Positions 43,480 to 52,846 of a stretch of DNA of 64,000 nucleotides are shown here, one piece after another (the first letter of the stretch is position 1; every line of letters starts with the position of its first letter). The stretch is from Rhodococcus qingshengii JCM 15477 (GTDB lineage Bacteria; Actinomycetota; Actinomycetes; Mycobacteriales; Mycobacteriaceae). The notes under the pieces are model-generated. The model had not been told where the DNA came from, made no database searches, and worked only from the letters and a program-made list of their open reading frames with translations. Location: the NCBI RefSeq assembly GCF_023221595.1, contig NZ_CP096563.1, positions 5,451,001 through 5,515,000 on the forward strand. The letters are read 5' to 3'. A program made the translations under genes and the position numbers.

Positions 43480-45150
43480 GTGAGACGTACGACCATCGCG
43501 ATAGCAGCCGTGACCGCGGCTCTCGCCGTTCCCGGCATCGCCCCCGCCGAATCCCACGCCGAACCCGGCTGGGGCAGTTCGTCCTTCGAATGGGGCAGCT
43601 CTTCGGGCGAGAACAACACGCCGCCCGCAGCGCCCGGCGTCAGCGTCCCCGGCGGACGGTACGAGCACCCCGTCGACCTGACCTTCACCGCCGAGCGCGG
43701 CGCCACCGTCCGCTACACCCTGGACGGAACGACACCCACCACCGACAGCCAAGCTGCCACGCCGGGACGTCCGCTGCACATCGCACAGGACACCAACGTC
43801 ACTGTCGCAGCTTTCCGAGGCGATCACGCGAGCGCGGCCGTCTCGTTCGGCTACCTGATCAAGACCTCGGAAAAGCCGCTGGCTCAGGTCGTCGTGATGT
43901 CCGACGTCCACGTCGGCGATCACGCGAACAACGACAAGAAGTACGAAAGCTTCTTCGACACAATCGGTTCCATCTTCCCGAAACCCGATGCTATCCTCTC
44001 CAACGGGGACATGATCAACGACAACGGAGACGGCAAGGGGCCCGACCACAAGATCGTCGCAGAAATCTTCCAGGCAAACCTCGCCCGGAAGGGCATGAAC
44101 GACACACAACTCCTGATCTCCAACGGCAATCACGATGCAAGTCTCGCGGCGATCAGAGCCGGATATCCGGCGGAGTGGTTCCCGGATTCCGGTGGCGGAT
44201 ACTACGAATCCGACGTCAATGGTGTCCATCTCTTCACGGTCAACACCGAAACCTACAACAATGATTCAGCGCAACGCAATTGGCTGAAGTCCCGCCTGAC
44301 CGAAATCACCGCGGAGTCCGGGAACCTGACCAAGCCGATCCTGGTCCAGGGACACCGGCCGGCAAGCAACACAGCCATGGACGGGCAGCAGGCGTCGAAC
44401 CCTCGATTGACCGAAGACCTGAGTGCCTTCCCTCAGGCAATCTTCTTCTCCGGGCACTCACATCTGAACAACAACGACGACCGGTCGATCCATCAGCGTG
44501 ACTTCACGTCGGTCAACGACGGCTCGATGTCGTACATCGAAATCGATCACGGCTACCAGATGGTGACCGAGTCCGGTCTCGCGAACCGTTTCGAATCACC
44601 CACTGCCCAAGCGCTCTTCGTCGAGGTCTACCAGGACCGCACGGAAATCAACCGAATCAACATGGCGGCAGACAAGCACGACATCTACGCCGGTGGCGCG
44701 TGGTCAGCCAACTGGCAGCCGCCGTACTCGAGCGCGGGCACGCTGAGCGGTTCGGGGTGGACGGTCGAACTCGACGGGTCGACCAACCAGCAGATCAAGG
44801 ACAACTTCCGCTACACCTCGGGCGCACGGAACACGCACGCGCCGGAGTTCACCTCGAGCACTCCGCTCTCGGTGACGACCGGCGAAAACGGTGCGACCGC
44901 ACTGAGGATCGCGCAGGCCAAGGACGATCAGATGGTGCACCACTACGCCGTCGAGGTCACGGACACAGCCACCGGAGCGAAGGTGGTCTCGTCGAAGGTG
45001 CTCTCGGACTTCTACTTCATGCCGCGGCCGAACAGCCTCGACATTCCGATTCCCGATGCCGCAGCGGGCACCGCATACGAAGCCCGCGTCGAAGCCGTTG
45101 ACGCATACGGCAACCGGTCACCGGTGACAACCCTGGCCTTCACCCGCTGA
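43480..45150 (+). CDS. Secreted metallophosphoesterase with an N-terminal chitobiase/CHB_HEX-type domain
   Basis: 556 aa starting at GTG (AAGGAA upstream). Residues 1-28 form a Sec signal peptide. Residues about 50-128 match the CHB_HEX_C-type fold (GRYEHPVDLTFTAERGATVRYTLDGTTPT). The calcineurin-like phosphoesterase core (about 135-400) shows Asp142/His144 (SDVHVGD), Asp177 (NGDM), Asn217/His218 (GNHD), His292 (QGHRP) and His326/His328 (SGHSHL), all the usual metal ligands. The last about 110 residues form a Fn3-like domain (VEVTDTATGA, YEARVEAVDAYGNRSP). An exported phosphatase of unknown substrate, controlled by the HutC-type palindrome upstream. Confidence 0.85.
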   Translation: MRRTTIAIAAVTAALAVPGIAPAESHAEPGWGSSSFEWGSSSGENNTPPAAPGVSVPGGRYEHPVDLTFTAERGATVRYTLDGTTPTTDSQAATPGRPLHIAQDTNVTVAAFRGDHASAAVSFGYLIKTSEKPLAQVVVMSDVHVGDHANNDKKYESFFDTIGSIFPKPDAILSNGDMINDNGDGKGPDHKIVAEIFQANLARKGMNDTQLLISNGNHDASLAAIRAGYPAEWFPDSGGGYYESDVNGVHLFTVNTETYNNDSAQRNWLKSRLTEITAESGNLTKPILVQGHRPASNTAMDGQQASNPRLTEDLSAFPQAIFFSGHSHLNNNDDRSIHQRDFTSVNDGSMSYIEIDHGYQMVTESGLANRFESPTAQALFVEVYQDRTEINRINMAADKHDIYAGGAWSANWQPPYSSAGTLSGSGWTVELDGSTNQQIKDNFRYTSGARNTHAPEFTSSTPLSVTTGENGATALRIAQAKDDQMVHHYAVEVTDTATGAKVVSSKVLSDFYFMPRPNSLDIPIPDAAAGTAYEARVEAVDAYGNRSPVTTLAFTR

Positions 45151-45176
45151 CGTCCTCCCGCTGACCCGACACGACA

Positions 45177-45208
45177 AAGCGGCACCGCGCATATTCGCGG
45201 TGCCGCTT
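45177..45208. terminator. Bidirectional terminator, metallophosphoesterase/ACAD
   Basis: A 13-bp perfect stem (AAGCGGCACCGCG and complement) with a 6-base loop between the two convergent genes. Confidence 0.85.
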
Positions 45209-45214
45209 CTCGGC

Positions 45215-46405
45215 TCAGTTGTACGTGCGAAGCAGGCCCTTGCTGATGATCTGCTTCTGGATGTCGCTGGTGCCTTCACCGATCAGAAGGAACGGCGCCT
45301 CACGCATCAACCGCTCGATCTCGTATTCCTTGGAATAGCCGTATCCGCCGTGGATACGGAAGCTGTCCTGGGTGACCTCCGAGCAGAATTCACTCGCCAG
45401 ATACTTCGCCATACCCGCGGCGACATCGTTGCGCTCACCCGAGTCCTTGAGCCTGGCAGCGTTGACCATCATCAGATGTGCCGCTTCGACTTTGGTGCCC
45501 ATCTCGGCGATCCGGAACGCGATGGCCTGATGCTCGGCGATCGGCTTGCCGAAAGTCTCGCGTTGCTTGGCGTAGGTGACAGCCAGTTCGAAAGCGCGCT
45601 GGGCAATTCCGCAGGCACGCGCGGCGACGTTGACCCGGCCGACCTCGACGCCGTCCATCATGTGCCGAAATCCCGAGCCAGGGGTGCCACCGAGAACCTC
45701 CTCGGCTCCGATCTCGAAACCGTCGAAGATCATCTCCGTGGTGTCGATTCCCTTGTACCCCATCTTCTCGAGCTTGCCCGGAATGGTCAGGCCCGGGAGT
45801 ACCTCGCCGAAACCTGCGGGTTTCTCGATCAATATCGTCGTCAGATTGTTGTGCGGCTTCTCCGCGCCCTCGTCCGTCTTGACCAGGACTGCCACCAAGG
45901 TCGAGGAACCCCCGTTGGTCAGCCACATCTTCTGGCCGGTGATCACGTAATCGCCGGAGTCCGTCCGCTTCGCCTTGGTCGATATGGCAGCAACATCGGA
46001 ACCGAGGGCAGGCTCCGACATGGAAAATGCACCGGTGAGTTCCCCGGACGCCAAACGCGGCAGGTACTTCGCCTTCTGTTCCGGCGTCCCGTGCGCCGAA
46101 ATCATGTGAGCCACGATGAAATGCGTGTTGATGACACCGGACACGCTCATCCATCCACGGGCCAATTCTTCGACGCACAGCGCGTAGGTGAGCAATGATT
46201 CGCCGATACCCCCGTACTCGGGGTCGATGGTCAGTCCGAACAGACCCATGTCCTTCATCTGCTTGACGATGTCGGTCGGGTACGTATCCGAGTGTTCGAG
46301 TTCCTGCGCCGCGGGGATGACCACACGATCGACGAATTCGCGTACCGCCCCGACGATATCGGTCTGAGTTTCGGTCAATCCCGCCGTCTGCGCCAAACGA
46401 GTCAC
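45215..46405 (-). CDS. Acyl-CoA dehydrogenase
   Basis: 396 aa from a GTG with AGGTGG upstream; a 155-codon upstream extension of the frame is not family-like. Motifs GAFSMSEPALGSDVAAI, WLTNGGSSTLV, RETFGKPIAEHQAIAFRIA and IHGGYGYSKEYEIERLMREAPFLLIGEGTSDIQ; the catalytic Glu is present in GEGTSD. It resembles the ACAD at 23204 (same ELARGWMS stretch). Divergent from the thiolase at 46716. Confidence 0.9.
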   Translation of the reverse strand: MTRLAQTAGLTETQTDIVGAVREFVDRVVIPAAQELEHSDTYPTDIVKQMKDMGLFGLTIDPEYGGIGESLLTYALCVEELARGWMSVSGVINTHFIVAHMISAHGTPEQKAKYLPRLASGELTGAFSMSEPALGSDVAAISTKAKRTDSGDYVITGQKMWLTNGGSSTLVAVLVKTDEGAEKPHNNLTTILIEKPAGFGEVLPGLTIPGKLEKMGYKGIDTTEMIFDGFEIGAEEVLGGTPGSGFRHMMDGVEVGRVNVAARACGIAQRAFELAVTYAKQRETFGKPIAEHQAIAFRIAEMGTKVEAAHLMMVNAARLKDSGERNDVAAGMAKYLASEFCSEVTQDSFRIHGGYGYSKEYEIERLMREAPFLLIGEGTSDIQKQIISKGLLRTYN

Positions 46406-46715
46406 TGTTCCACCTGTCAGTCGGTACTTCGTGCCCTCCCGGTCGACGAAATTGATTCGACTCCAGGAACTTTCATCCCGCCGCGACGTGTGTGCGGCAG
46501 AGACGCTGTATCCATTCAATCCCCGAAGGGTATATGTGTCAAAGTCGATTTCGCATACGAACCGTATGGCGGAAACTATGTCCGAACAGGTCGTTCCTGC
46601 TGTTGACAACCGCGCCACGCGTGCTGGATATTCGAGTGGCCAGGTCGCGACGGGCCCTTCGATCGGCCCGTTCACGCGACGCATTCCCCACCTCTCCTCG
46701 AGACAGGCGCATTCC
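46406..46715. promoter_or_regulatory. Divergent ACAD/thiolase promoter region
   Basis: A 310-bp stretch without a gene. It contains the palindrome CATACG-AAC-CGTATG at 46554-46568 and otherwise nothing I can recognise. The thiolase frame is open across it but lacks family similarity. Confidence 0.5.
46554..46568. promoter_or_regulatory. Operator-like palindrome CATACG-3-CGTATG
   Basis: Perfect 6-bp arms with a 3-base spacer, midway between the ACAD and thiolase starts. No regulator gene is adjacent; a TetR- or GntR-type dimer would fit. Confidence 0.4.
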
Positions 46716-47936
46716 ATGCACGACGCAGTCATCTGTGAACCCGTTCGCACCCCGGTGGGCGGATTCGGCGGAGTCTTCAAGGACGTTCCCGTCACCACTC
46801 TCGCCGGCACTGTTGTGCGTGGCCTCGTCGAACGAACCGGCATTGCGTCCACCGATGTCGACGACGTCATCTTCGGTCAGGGGTACGCCAACGGAGAGGC
46901 CGCGGCCATCGGACGAATCGCGGCACTCGACGCCGGTCTCGACGTGTCCGTTCCCGGAATACAACTCGATCGCCGTTGCGGTTCGGGATTGCAGGCGATC
47001 ATCTACGCCGCGATGCAGGTACAGACCGGGATGAGTGATCTGGTCATCGCCGGCGGCGCCGAGAGCATGAGCGGAACCGAGTTCTACTCCACCGACATGC
47101 GTTGGGGCACAAAGCGCCCTTCCGTCGAGTTCCACGACCGATTGGCCAAACCGCGCACGAACTCCGGCGGAGTCAACTTTCCGGTGGAAGGCGGCATGAT
47201 CGAGACCGCTGAGAACTTGCGCCGGGAGTACTCGATCACCCGCGACGAGCAGGACCGATACGCGGTGCGATCGCACGAACGGGCCGTTCACGCCCAAGAC
47301 AGTGGGTACTTCGACGACGAGACCATTCCCGTTTCGGTGCCCGGACGCCGTGGTGAGCAGACAGTCGTCACCCAAGACGAGCATCCGCGCCGAGGGATAC
47401 AACTGTCCGATCTTGCTGCACTGCGCCCCATTCGAGGTCGCGTCGACCCTGAAGCAACAGTCACCGCCGGAAACGCCTGCGGCCAGAACGACGCCGGAGC
47501 CGCGGCCATCGTCACCACTGCGGCCAACGCCGAACGGCTGGGCCTGCGGCCGTTCGCGAAACTGGTCAGCTGGGGTGTGGCCGGTGTGGAGCCGAACCGG
47601 ATGGGCATCGGACCGGTGCCTGCCGTGGCGAAGGCTCTCTCCCGTGTCGATCTGTCGCTGGACGACATCGACCTCATCGAAGTCAACGAGGCCTTCGCCG
47701 CCCAGGTTCTCGCGTGCGCCAAAGCCTGGGGATTGAGCGCGCAGGACATCGAGGAACGCTTCAACGTCAACGGTTCCGGAATCTCGCTCGGACATCCTGT
47801 CGGCGCTACCGGTGGGCGGATCCTCGCCAATCTGCTGCGCGAACTCGACCGGCGCCAGGCACGGTACGGGATCGAGACCATGTGTATCGGTGGCGGACAA
47901 GGGATTGCCGCGGTGTTCGAGAACCTGCGACGCTAG
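46716..47936 (+). CDS. Thiolase (acetyl-CoA C-acyltransferase)
   Basis: 406 aa; the start MHDAVICEPVRTPVGGFGG is the family start. Nucleophile Cys88 (DRRCGSGLQAI), EVNEAFAAQVLACAKAW, SGISLGHPVGATGGRI and MCIGGGQGIA. Very similar in layout to the thiolase at 20669-21865 (both DRRCG and NGSGISLGHPVG), suggesting a duplication within this region. It is convergent with the CoA-transferase at 47942. Confidence 0.9.
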   Translation: MHDAVICEPVRTPVGGFGGVFKDVPVTTLAGTVVRGLVERTGIASTDVDDVIFGQGYANGEAAAIGRIAALDAGLDVSVPGIQLDRRCGSGLQAIIYAAMQVQTGMSDLVIAGGAESMSGTEFYSTDMRWGTKRPSVEFHDRLAKPRTNSGGVNFPVEGGMIETAENLRREYSITRDEQDRYAVRSHERAVHAQDSGYFDDETIPVSVPGRRGEQTVVTQDEHPRRGIQLSDLAALRPIRGRVDPEATVTAGNACGQNDAGAAAIVTTAANAERLGLRPFAKLVSWGVAGVEPNRMGIGPVPAVAKALSRVDLSLDDIDLIEVNEAFAAQVLACAKAWGLSAQDIEERFNVNGSGISLGHPVGATGGRILANLLRELDRRQARYGIETMCIGGGQGIAAVFENLRR

Positions 47937-47941
47937 AAGCG

Positions 47942-49138
47942 TTAACCGATCGATCCGTCGCGGCGAAGTTCCGCGATCCGGTCGCCCGTAAGTCCCAACT
48001 CGGCCAGCAGAGAATCCGTCTGCTGGCCGAGTGCCGGAACGTCACCCATGCTCATTTCGACATCCGAATACGTCATCGGAGGCAGCACGGCATCGATCGG
48101 ACCGTTCTCGGTGCCCACGGACCGCCACCTGGCACGCTTCTCCAGCTGCGGATGTTCCAGCAGACCGGCCATGTCGTTGAGTGCCGCGGCCGGAACACCA
48201 GCGGCGGCCAGACGCTGATCCAGATCTGTCGTCGAGTACAGACGCGTCAGAGAGCCCACCAATTCGTCCACCTCGCCACGGTTTTCGACGCGCACGATGT
48301 TGGTGCGGTAACGCGGATGATCGACCAGATCCTCTCGCTCGAACACGTCCACCATCAGCGCTCGCCATCCACGATCGTTCTGGACGCCGATCAGGATTTC
48401 GCCGTCGGCCGTGGGATACGAATCGTAGGGAACAATCGCGGCATGGCCGAGACCGACACGTGGAATCTGCTTGTCCGCATACATTTTCATGTACATCGGA
48501 TGGCCCAGCCACTCGACGGTGGAATCGAACATCGAGACCTCGACGAGCGCTCCCTTGCCCGTTCGCTCTCTACGGAACAGGGCGCTCAGAATCGAAGTCA
48601 GCGCGTACATTCCTGCCGCGATGTCGGAGACCGGGATGCCGGTCTTGGTGGCCGTCTCCGGTGTGCCTGTCACGGAGATCATTCCGGTCTCGGCTTGGAC
48701 CAACATGTCGTAGGCCTTACGCTCGCGCCGCGGGCCGGCACTGCCGTAGCCGGACATGTCGATCACGATGAGCCGTGGGTATTTATCGCGCAGTTCCTCC
48801 GCGCCGAACCCCAGTCTCGCGGCTGCGTCGGGAGCCAGGTTCTGCAGGAACACATCGGCTCGCGCGACCAGATCGAGAAGGATCTGCCGGCCGGGGTCCG
48901 ACTTCACGTCGACGGCGATCGATTCCTTGGAACGGTTGAGCCACACGAAGTGTGATGCCTGACCGTGAACCGCCTGGTCGTAGTGACGCGCGAAGTCACC
49001 CTCGCCGACGCGTTCTATCTTGATCACCCGCGCACCCATGTCCGCGAGATGTCTGGTGGCGAGCGGTGCCGCCACCGCCTGTTCGAGTGCAACTACGGTG
49101 ATTCCGTCGAGCGGAAGATCCGAGTTCGGCTGTCCCAT
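47942..49138 (-). CDS. Family III (CaiB/BaiF) CoA-transferase
   Basis: 398 aa from the ATG at 49138; a GTG at 49150 is an alternative. DGITVVALEQAVAAPLATRHLADMGARVIKIER is the signature and the nucleophilic Asp is in PVSDIAAGMYA. It carries the HFVWLNRSKESIAVDVK segment typical of the family. Probably activates the acid handled by the ACAD/SDR/crotonase genes nearby on the same strand; upstream is a GAATTC inverted repeat. Confidence 0.88.
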   Translation of the reverse strand: MGQPNSDLPLDGITVVALEQAVAAPLATRHLADMGARVIKIERVGEGDFARHYDQAVHGQASHFVWLNRSKESIAVDVKSDPGRQILLDLVARADVFLQNLAPDAAARLGFGAEELRDKYPRLIVIDMSGYGSAGPRRERKAYDMLVQAETGMISVTGTPETATKTGIPVSDIAAGMYALTSILSALFRRERTGKGALVEVSMFDSTVEWLGHPMYMKMYADKQIPRVGLGHAAIVPYDSYPTADGEILIGVQNDRGWRALMVDVFEREDLVDHPRYRTNIVRVENRGEVDELVGSLTRLYSTTDLDQRLAAAGVPAAALNDMAGLLEHPQLEKRARWRSVGTENGPIDAVLPPMTYSDVEMSMGDVPALGQQTDSLLAELGLTGDRIAELRRDGSIG

Positions 49139-49168
49139 GTCAGTAGTCACCCCAGAAGTTTTACACCC

Positions 49169-49191
49169 AGAATTCTCACACTCTGAATTCT
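49169..49191. promoter_or_regulatory. Inverted repeat upstream of the CoA-transferase gene
   Basis: AGAATTC-9-GAATTCT, perfect 7-bp arms, between the SDR stop (49211) and the CoA-transferase start (49138). It could be an operator or merely a weak hairpin after the SDR. Confidence 0.4.
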
Positions 49192-49210
49192 TGCACTCGA
49201 ACAGGACGGA

Positions 49211-49951
49211 TCAGATGTGGCGGCCGCCGGTGATCTCGAGAACCGTGCCGGTCATGTAGCTCGAGAGGTCGCTCGCGAGGAACAGCACAACCGAAGCAAC
49301 TTCCGAAGGCTCGGCTGCGCGCCCCATCGGAATCTCGGCAAGCTTCTCGTTCCAGATCCGTTCGGGCATCGCCTCGGTCATCGCCGTGCGGACCAGTCCG
49401 GGCTGAACGGCGTTGACGCGAACGTTCTTGAACGCGAACTCTTTTGCCGCGGCCTTCGTCAGACCGACGATCCCGGCCTTCGCGGCCGAGTAGTTGGTCT
49501 GCCCGAGCATGCCCACCTTGCCGGAGATCGACGAGATGTTCACGATCGCGCCCGTCTCACGCTCGCGCATGCGGGCGGCGGCAGCGCGTGTTCCGTTCCA
49601 GGCGCCCTTGAGGTGAACGGCGATCACGTCGTCGAAGTCCTGCTCGGTCATCTTCCGCATCGTGGCGTCGCGCGTCATGCCGGCGTTGTTGACCATGACA
49701 TCGACTGGACCGAAAGCGCTTTCGGCCAGATCGAGCATGGCCTCGACCTGTCCGGAGTCACGCACGTCGCAGGAAGCGAAACGGGCGACCGACTCTCCAC
49801 CGAGTTCGGCGACCGCAGCCGTTCCCACGGTTTCGTTGATGTCGCCGAGAACGACGGTCGCGCCTTCCTTGATGAAGGTGCGCGCAATTTCGAGCCCGAT
49901 GCCCTGGGCTCCGCCGGTCACTACCGCAACCTTGCCGTCCAACAATCCCAT
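49211..49951 (-). CDS. SDR-family (FabG-like) 3-oxoacyl reductase/dehydrogenase
   Basis: 246 aa from the ATG with GGAG upstream; a GTG two codons earlier is possible. Cofactor motif [30 protein letters not shown], catalytic Ser-Tyr-Lys in [21 protein letters not shown], ending [15 protein letters not shown]. Complete classical SDR. It precedes the CoA-transferase gene and follows the ACAD at 49994 (42-bp gap), so the three probably form one catabolic transcript. Confidence 0.88.
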   Translation of the reverse strand: MGLLDGKVAVVTGGAQGIGLEIARTFIKEGATVVLGDINETVGTAAVAELGGESVARFASCDVRDSGQVEAMLDLAESAFGPVDVMVNNAGMTRDATMRKMTEQDFDDVIAVHLKGAWNGTRAAAARMRERETGAIVNISSISGKVGMLGQTNYSAAKAGIVGLTKAAAKEFAFKNVRVNAVQPGLVRTAMTEAMPERIWNEKLAEIPMGRAAEPSEVASVVLFLASDLSSYMTGTVLEITGGRHI

Positions 49952-49993
49952 GTCCACTCCGTTCGTGAGGTTAAAGCTCGTCTGGAAAATGTG

Positions 49994-51160
49994 TCAGCGC
50001 TGGTTTTGCTTTTTCGCTTGCGCCACGAGCCCACCACCGAGAATCAGACGCTGGATCTCGCTGGTTCCCTCGTACAGGCGCAACAGGCGAACTTCACGGT
50101 AGATGCGTTCGACCGGAACACCGCGCATGTACCCGTTGCCCCCGTGGATCTGCACGGCGAGATCTGCGACCTTGCCCACCATCTCGGTGCAGAAAAGCTT
50201 TGCCGCCGAAGGCCCGAGACGGCGATCCTCACCGCTGACGTACCGCGCGGCCACCTCGCGCACCATCGCGCGCCCCGCCATCACACCGGCTTGCTGGTCT
50301 GCCAACATCGCTTGAACCAGCTGGAAGTCGCCGATCGCGGTGCCGCCCTGTTCCGTGACCACGGAGAACGCGACAGATTCGTCGAGCGCTCGCTGTGCTG
50401 CTCCCACCGAGAGCGCCGCGATATGGACTCGTCCGCGCGCGAGAGACGTCATCGCTGCGCGGTATCCGGTGTCCTGGTCGCCACCGACGAGGGCCGACTC
50501 GGGAACCCGGACGTTGTCGAAGGTGACCTCGGAGGTCCAAGCACCTTCCTGACCCATCTTCTTGTCCTTGGGACCGACCGTGACACCTGGCGTGTCAGCC
50601 GGAACCAGGAACACTGCAATTCCCGGACCATCGGAATCCGCCGGGCGAGTGCGCGCGAACACCACGAACAGCTGCGCCAGTGGAGCATTGGTGATGAACC
50701 GCTTGTTGCCGTCGATCACCCAGTCGGATCCGTCCAGCACTGCCTTGGTCCGAAGGCCGGCCGGGTTGGAGCCCGCGCCCGGTTCGGTGAGAGCAAAGGA
50801 AGCCACGACATCACCGGAGGCGATGCGCTCGAGCCACTGAGCCTTCTGCTCGTCGGTACCGAAGCCGACCAGCACCTGCCCGGCAATTCCGTTGTTGGTA
50901 CCGAACATCGAACGCAGCGCCAGAGACGTGTAGCCGAATTCCATTGCCAGTTCGACGTCTTGGGTGAGGTCGAGTCCGAGCCCACCCCATTCCTGAGGGA
51001 TCGCGTAACCGAAGAGCCCGATAGCTGCGGCCTTCTTGCGTATGTCCTCAGGAATGGCGTCGGTGTCGGCAATCTCCTGCTCACGCGGAACTACTTCCTT
51101 ACGGATGAACTCCCGCGCAGTCGCCAAGATATCTGCGAAGTCATCTGCGTCGACCTGCAT
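49994..51160 (-). CDS. Acyl-CoA dehydrogenase
   Basis: 388 aa from the ATG with AAGGTGAG upstream. Motifs VASFALTEPGAGSNPAGL, RFITNAPLAQLF, GVMAGRAMVREVAARY and GNGYMRGVPVERIYREVRLLRLYEGTSEIQ; the catalytic Glu is in YEGTSEIQ. The pattern GSNP instead of GSD is characteristic of a subgroup often linked to dicarboxyl- or aromatic-acyl-CoA. First gene of the minus-strand ACAD/SDR/CoA-transferase series. Confidence 0.9.
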   Translation of the reverse strand: MQVDADDFADILATAREFIRKEVVPREQEIADTDAIPEDIRKKAAAIGLFGYAIPQEWGGLGLDLTQDVELAMEFGYTSLALRSMFGTNNGIAGQVLVGFGTDEQKAQWLERIASGDVVASFALTEPGAGSNPAGLRTKAVLDGSDWVIDGNKRFITNAPLAQLFVVFARTRPADSDGPGIAVFLVPADTPGVTVGPKDKKMGQEGAWTSEVTFDNVRVPESALVGGDQDTGYRAAMTSLARGRVHIAALSVGAAQRALDESVAFSVVTEQGGTAIGDFQLVQAMLADQQAGVMAGRAMVREVAARYVSGEDRRLGPSAAKLFCTEMVGKVADLAVQIHGGNGYMRGVPVERIYREVRLLRLYEGTSEIQRLILGGGLVAQAKKQNQR

Positions 51161-51280
51161 TCCCACCACTCACCTTGCTGTTTCCGAAGTCCATGCCGTC
51201 CCCCGAAGTCAATACCGTGAGGCAATCGGAGTCAAAGACCTGAAAACGAACCGAAGGTAAGGCAGAACCTATAGCAAGCT

Positions 51281-52801
51281 TCAGACGGTGCGCAGTTCCC
51301 GCTTCAGTAGCTTGCCGCTCTGGTTGCGCGGAAGCTCGGCCACGAAACGGACATGCTTGGGCACCTTGAACGGAGCGATTCGCTCCTTGACGTGGGCAAT
51401 CAACGCCTCGGGCGTCAACTCGTCGTTGCCGTCCTTTAGCACGACGATCGCGGTGACGGCCTCGATCCACTTCTCGTCGGGCGTACCGATCACGGCAACT
51501 TCTGCCACGGCGGGGTGCGTGTAGACCGCATCTTCGACCTCGCGTGACGCCACCAGGATGCCGCCGGTGTTGATGACGTCCTTGATCCGGTCGACGACCG
51601 TGATGAAACCTTCTTCGTCCCGCACGACCAGATCGCCCGAATGGAACCAGCCGTCACGGAAGGCCTCGGCGGTGGCTTCCGGATTCTCCCAGTAGCCGTT
51701 GCACAGCTGCGGTGAGCGGTAGAGAACCTCGCCGGACTCACCGTCGGCGACATCGTTTCCGTCGGCGTCGACGACGCGGGTTTCGACGAAGAACACCGCG
51801 CGACCACAGGAAGACGGGCGATCAGCATGCTCGCTGGGCTGGAGAACTGTTGCCAGTGGGCCGATTTCGGACTGGCCGAAGCAGTTGTAGAAACCGATGT
51901 CCGGGTAGCGCTCGCGCAGACGATTGAGCACGGTGACCGGCATGATCGAGGCGCCGTACTGCGCCTTCTTCAGCGACGACAGATCGCGGGTCTCGAGGTC
52001 CGGATGGTTGGCCAGCGGTACCCACACGGTCGGCGCCAGGAACAGCGATCCGATCTTTTCGGCTTCGACACGGCGCAGGATTTCCGGGATGTCCGGCGCC
52101 TGCATCAGACTGACCGTCGCGCCGACGGACAGGTACGGCAGCATGAAGACGTGCATGCCCGCGGAGTGGTACATCGGCATGCAGATCAGCGGGTTGTCGT
52201 TCTTGTCGAGGCCGAGCGCGATCACCGAGGACACGTACTCGTGAACCAGTGCACCGTGAGACATCATGGCGCCCTTGGGCTTCGAGGTGGTGCCCGAGGT
52301 GTACAGGAGTTGCGCCAGATCGGTCGACGTCGCACGCGGTTCGAAGACCGGCACCTCGCCTGCCTCACCGATCGTGACGACGGACAGTTCCGCGTCCCGC
52401 AGTGCGATCACGTGATCGAGATCGAGGTCGGAGCGTACCGAGTCGAGTGTCGGCGCCAATGCCGGATCCACCAACACCGCGCGGGCGCCTGACTGCGCCA
52501 CGAGGTACCGGAGTTCCTCCCCCTTCAGTGCGTAATTGACGGGAACATGCACCAAACCTGCTCGTGCACAGGCAAGAAATCCGATTGCATAGGCGTCGGA
52601 GTTGGTTCCGTATGCCGCGACGCGGTCGCCGTGTTCGAGCCCCAGACCGAGCAAGTAGGCGGCGACCCGCGTCACCGCGTCGTCGAGTTCGCGGTAGGTG
52701 CGAGTGCGATCTTCGAATACGACGGCTACACGGTCGGGGTACTTGGCTGCCGAGCGCCGAAGCACTCCGTCGACAGTGTTGGTGCGTGGATCCAGGCTCA
52801 T
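51281..52801 (-). CDS. Acyl-CoA ligase (FadD13-like)
   Basis: 506 aa. LYTSGTTSKPKGAMMSHGAL (about residue 168), FYNCFGQSEIGPLATVL, HSGDLVVRDEEGFITVVDRIKDVINTGGILVASREVEDA and the lysine in NQSGKLLKREL. The C-terminus is shorter and the QSE adenylation motif differs from the TE form of the other ligases here. It is 120 bp before the ACAD of 51160 and 45 bp after the crotonase. Confidence 0.88.
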   Translation of the reverse strand: MSLDPRTNTVDGVLRRSAAKYPDRVAVVFEDRTRTYRELDDAVTRVAAYLLGLGLEHGDRVAAYGTNSDAYAIGFLACARAGLVHVPVNYALKGEELRYLVAQSGARAVLVDPALAPTLDSVRSDLDLDHVIALRDAELSVVTIGEAGEVPVFEPRATSTDLAQLLYTSGTTSKPKGAMMSHGALVHEYVSSVIALGLDKNDNPLICMPMYHSAGMHVFMLPYLSVGATVSLMQAPDIPEILRRVEAEKIGSLFLAPTVWVPLANHPDLETRDLSSLKKAQYGASIMPVTVLNRLRERYPDIGFYNCFGQSEIGPLATVLQPSEHADRPSSCGRAVFFVETRVVDADGNDVADGESGEVLYRSPQLCNGYWENPEATAEAFRDGWFHSGDLVVRDEEGFITVVDRIKDVINTGGILVASREVEDAVYTHPAVAEVAVIGTPDEKWIEAVTAIVVLKDGNDELTPEALIAHVKERIAPFKVPKHVRFVAELPRNQSGKLLKRELRTV

Positions 52802-52846
52802 GCGCCTCAGGTTATAGGACGTCCAACTAAACCGGAAGAGCGATCG

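Noticed and set aside
46448..46461. Sequence resembling the 6949 operator (AATTGATTC) upstream of the thiolase
   Set aside because: Only part of the motif matches and there is no palindrome; too weak to add to the three-site set.
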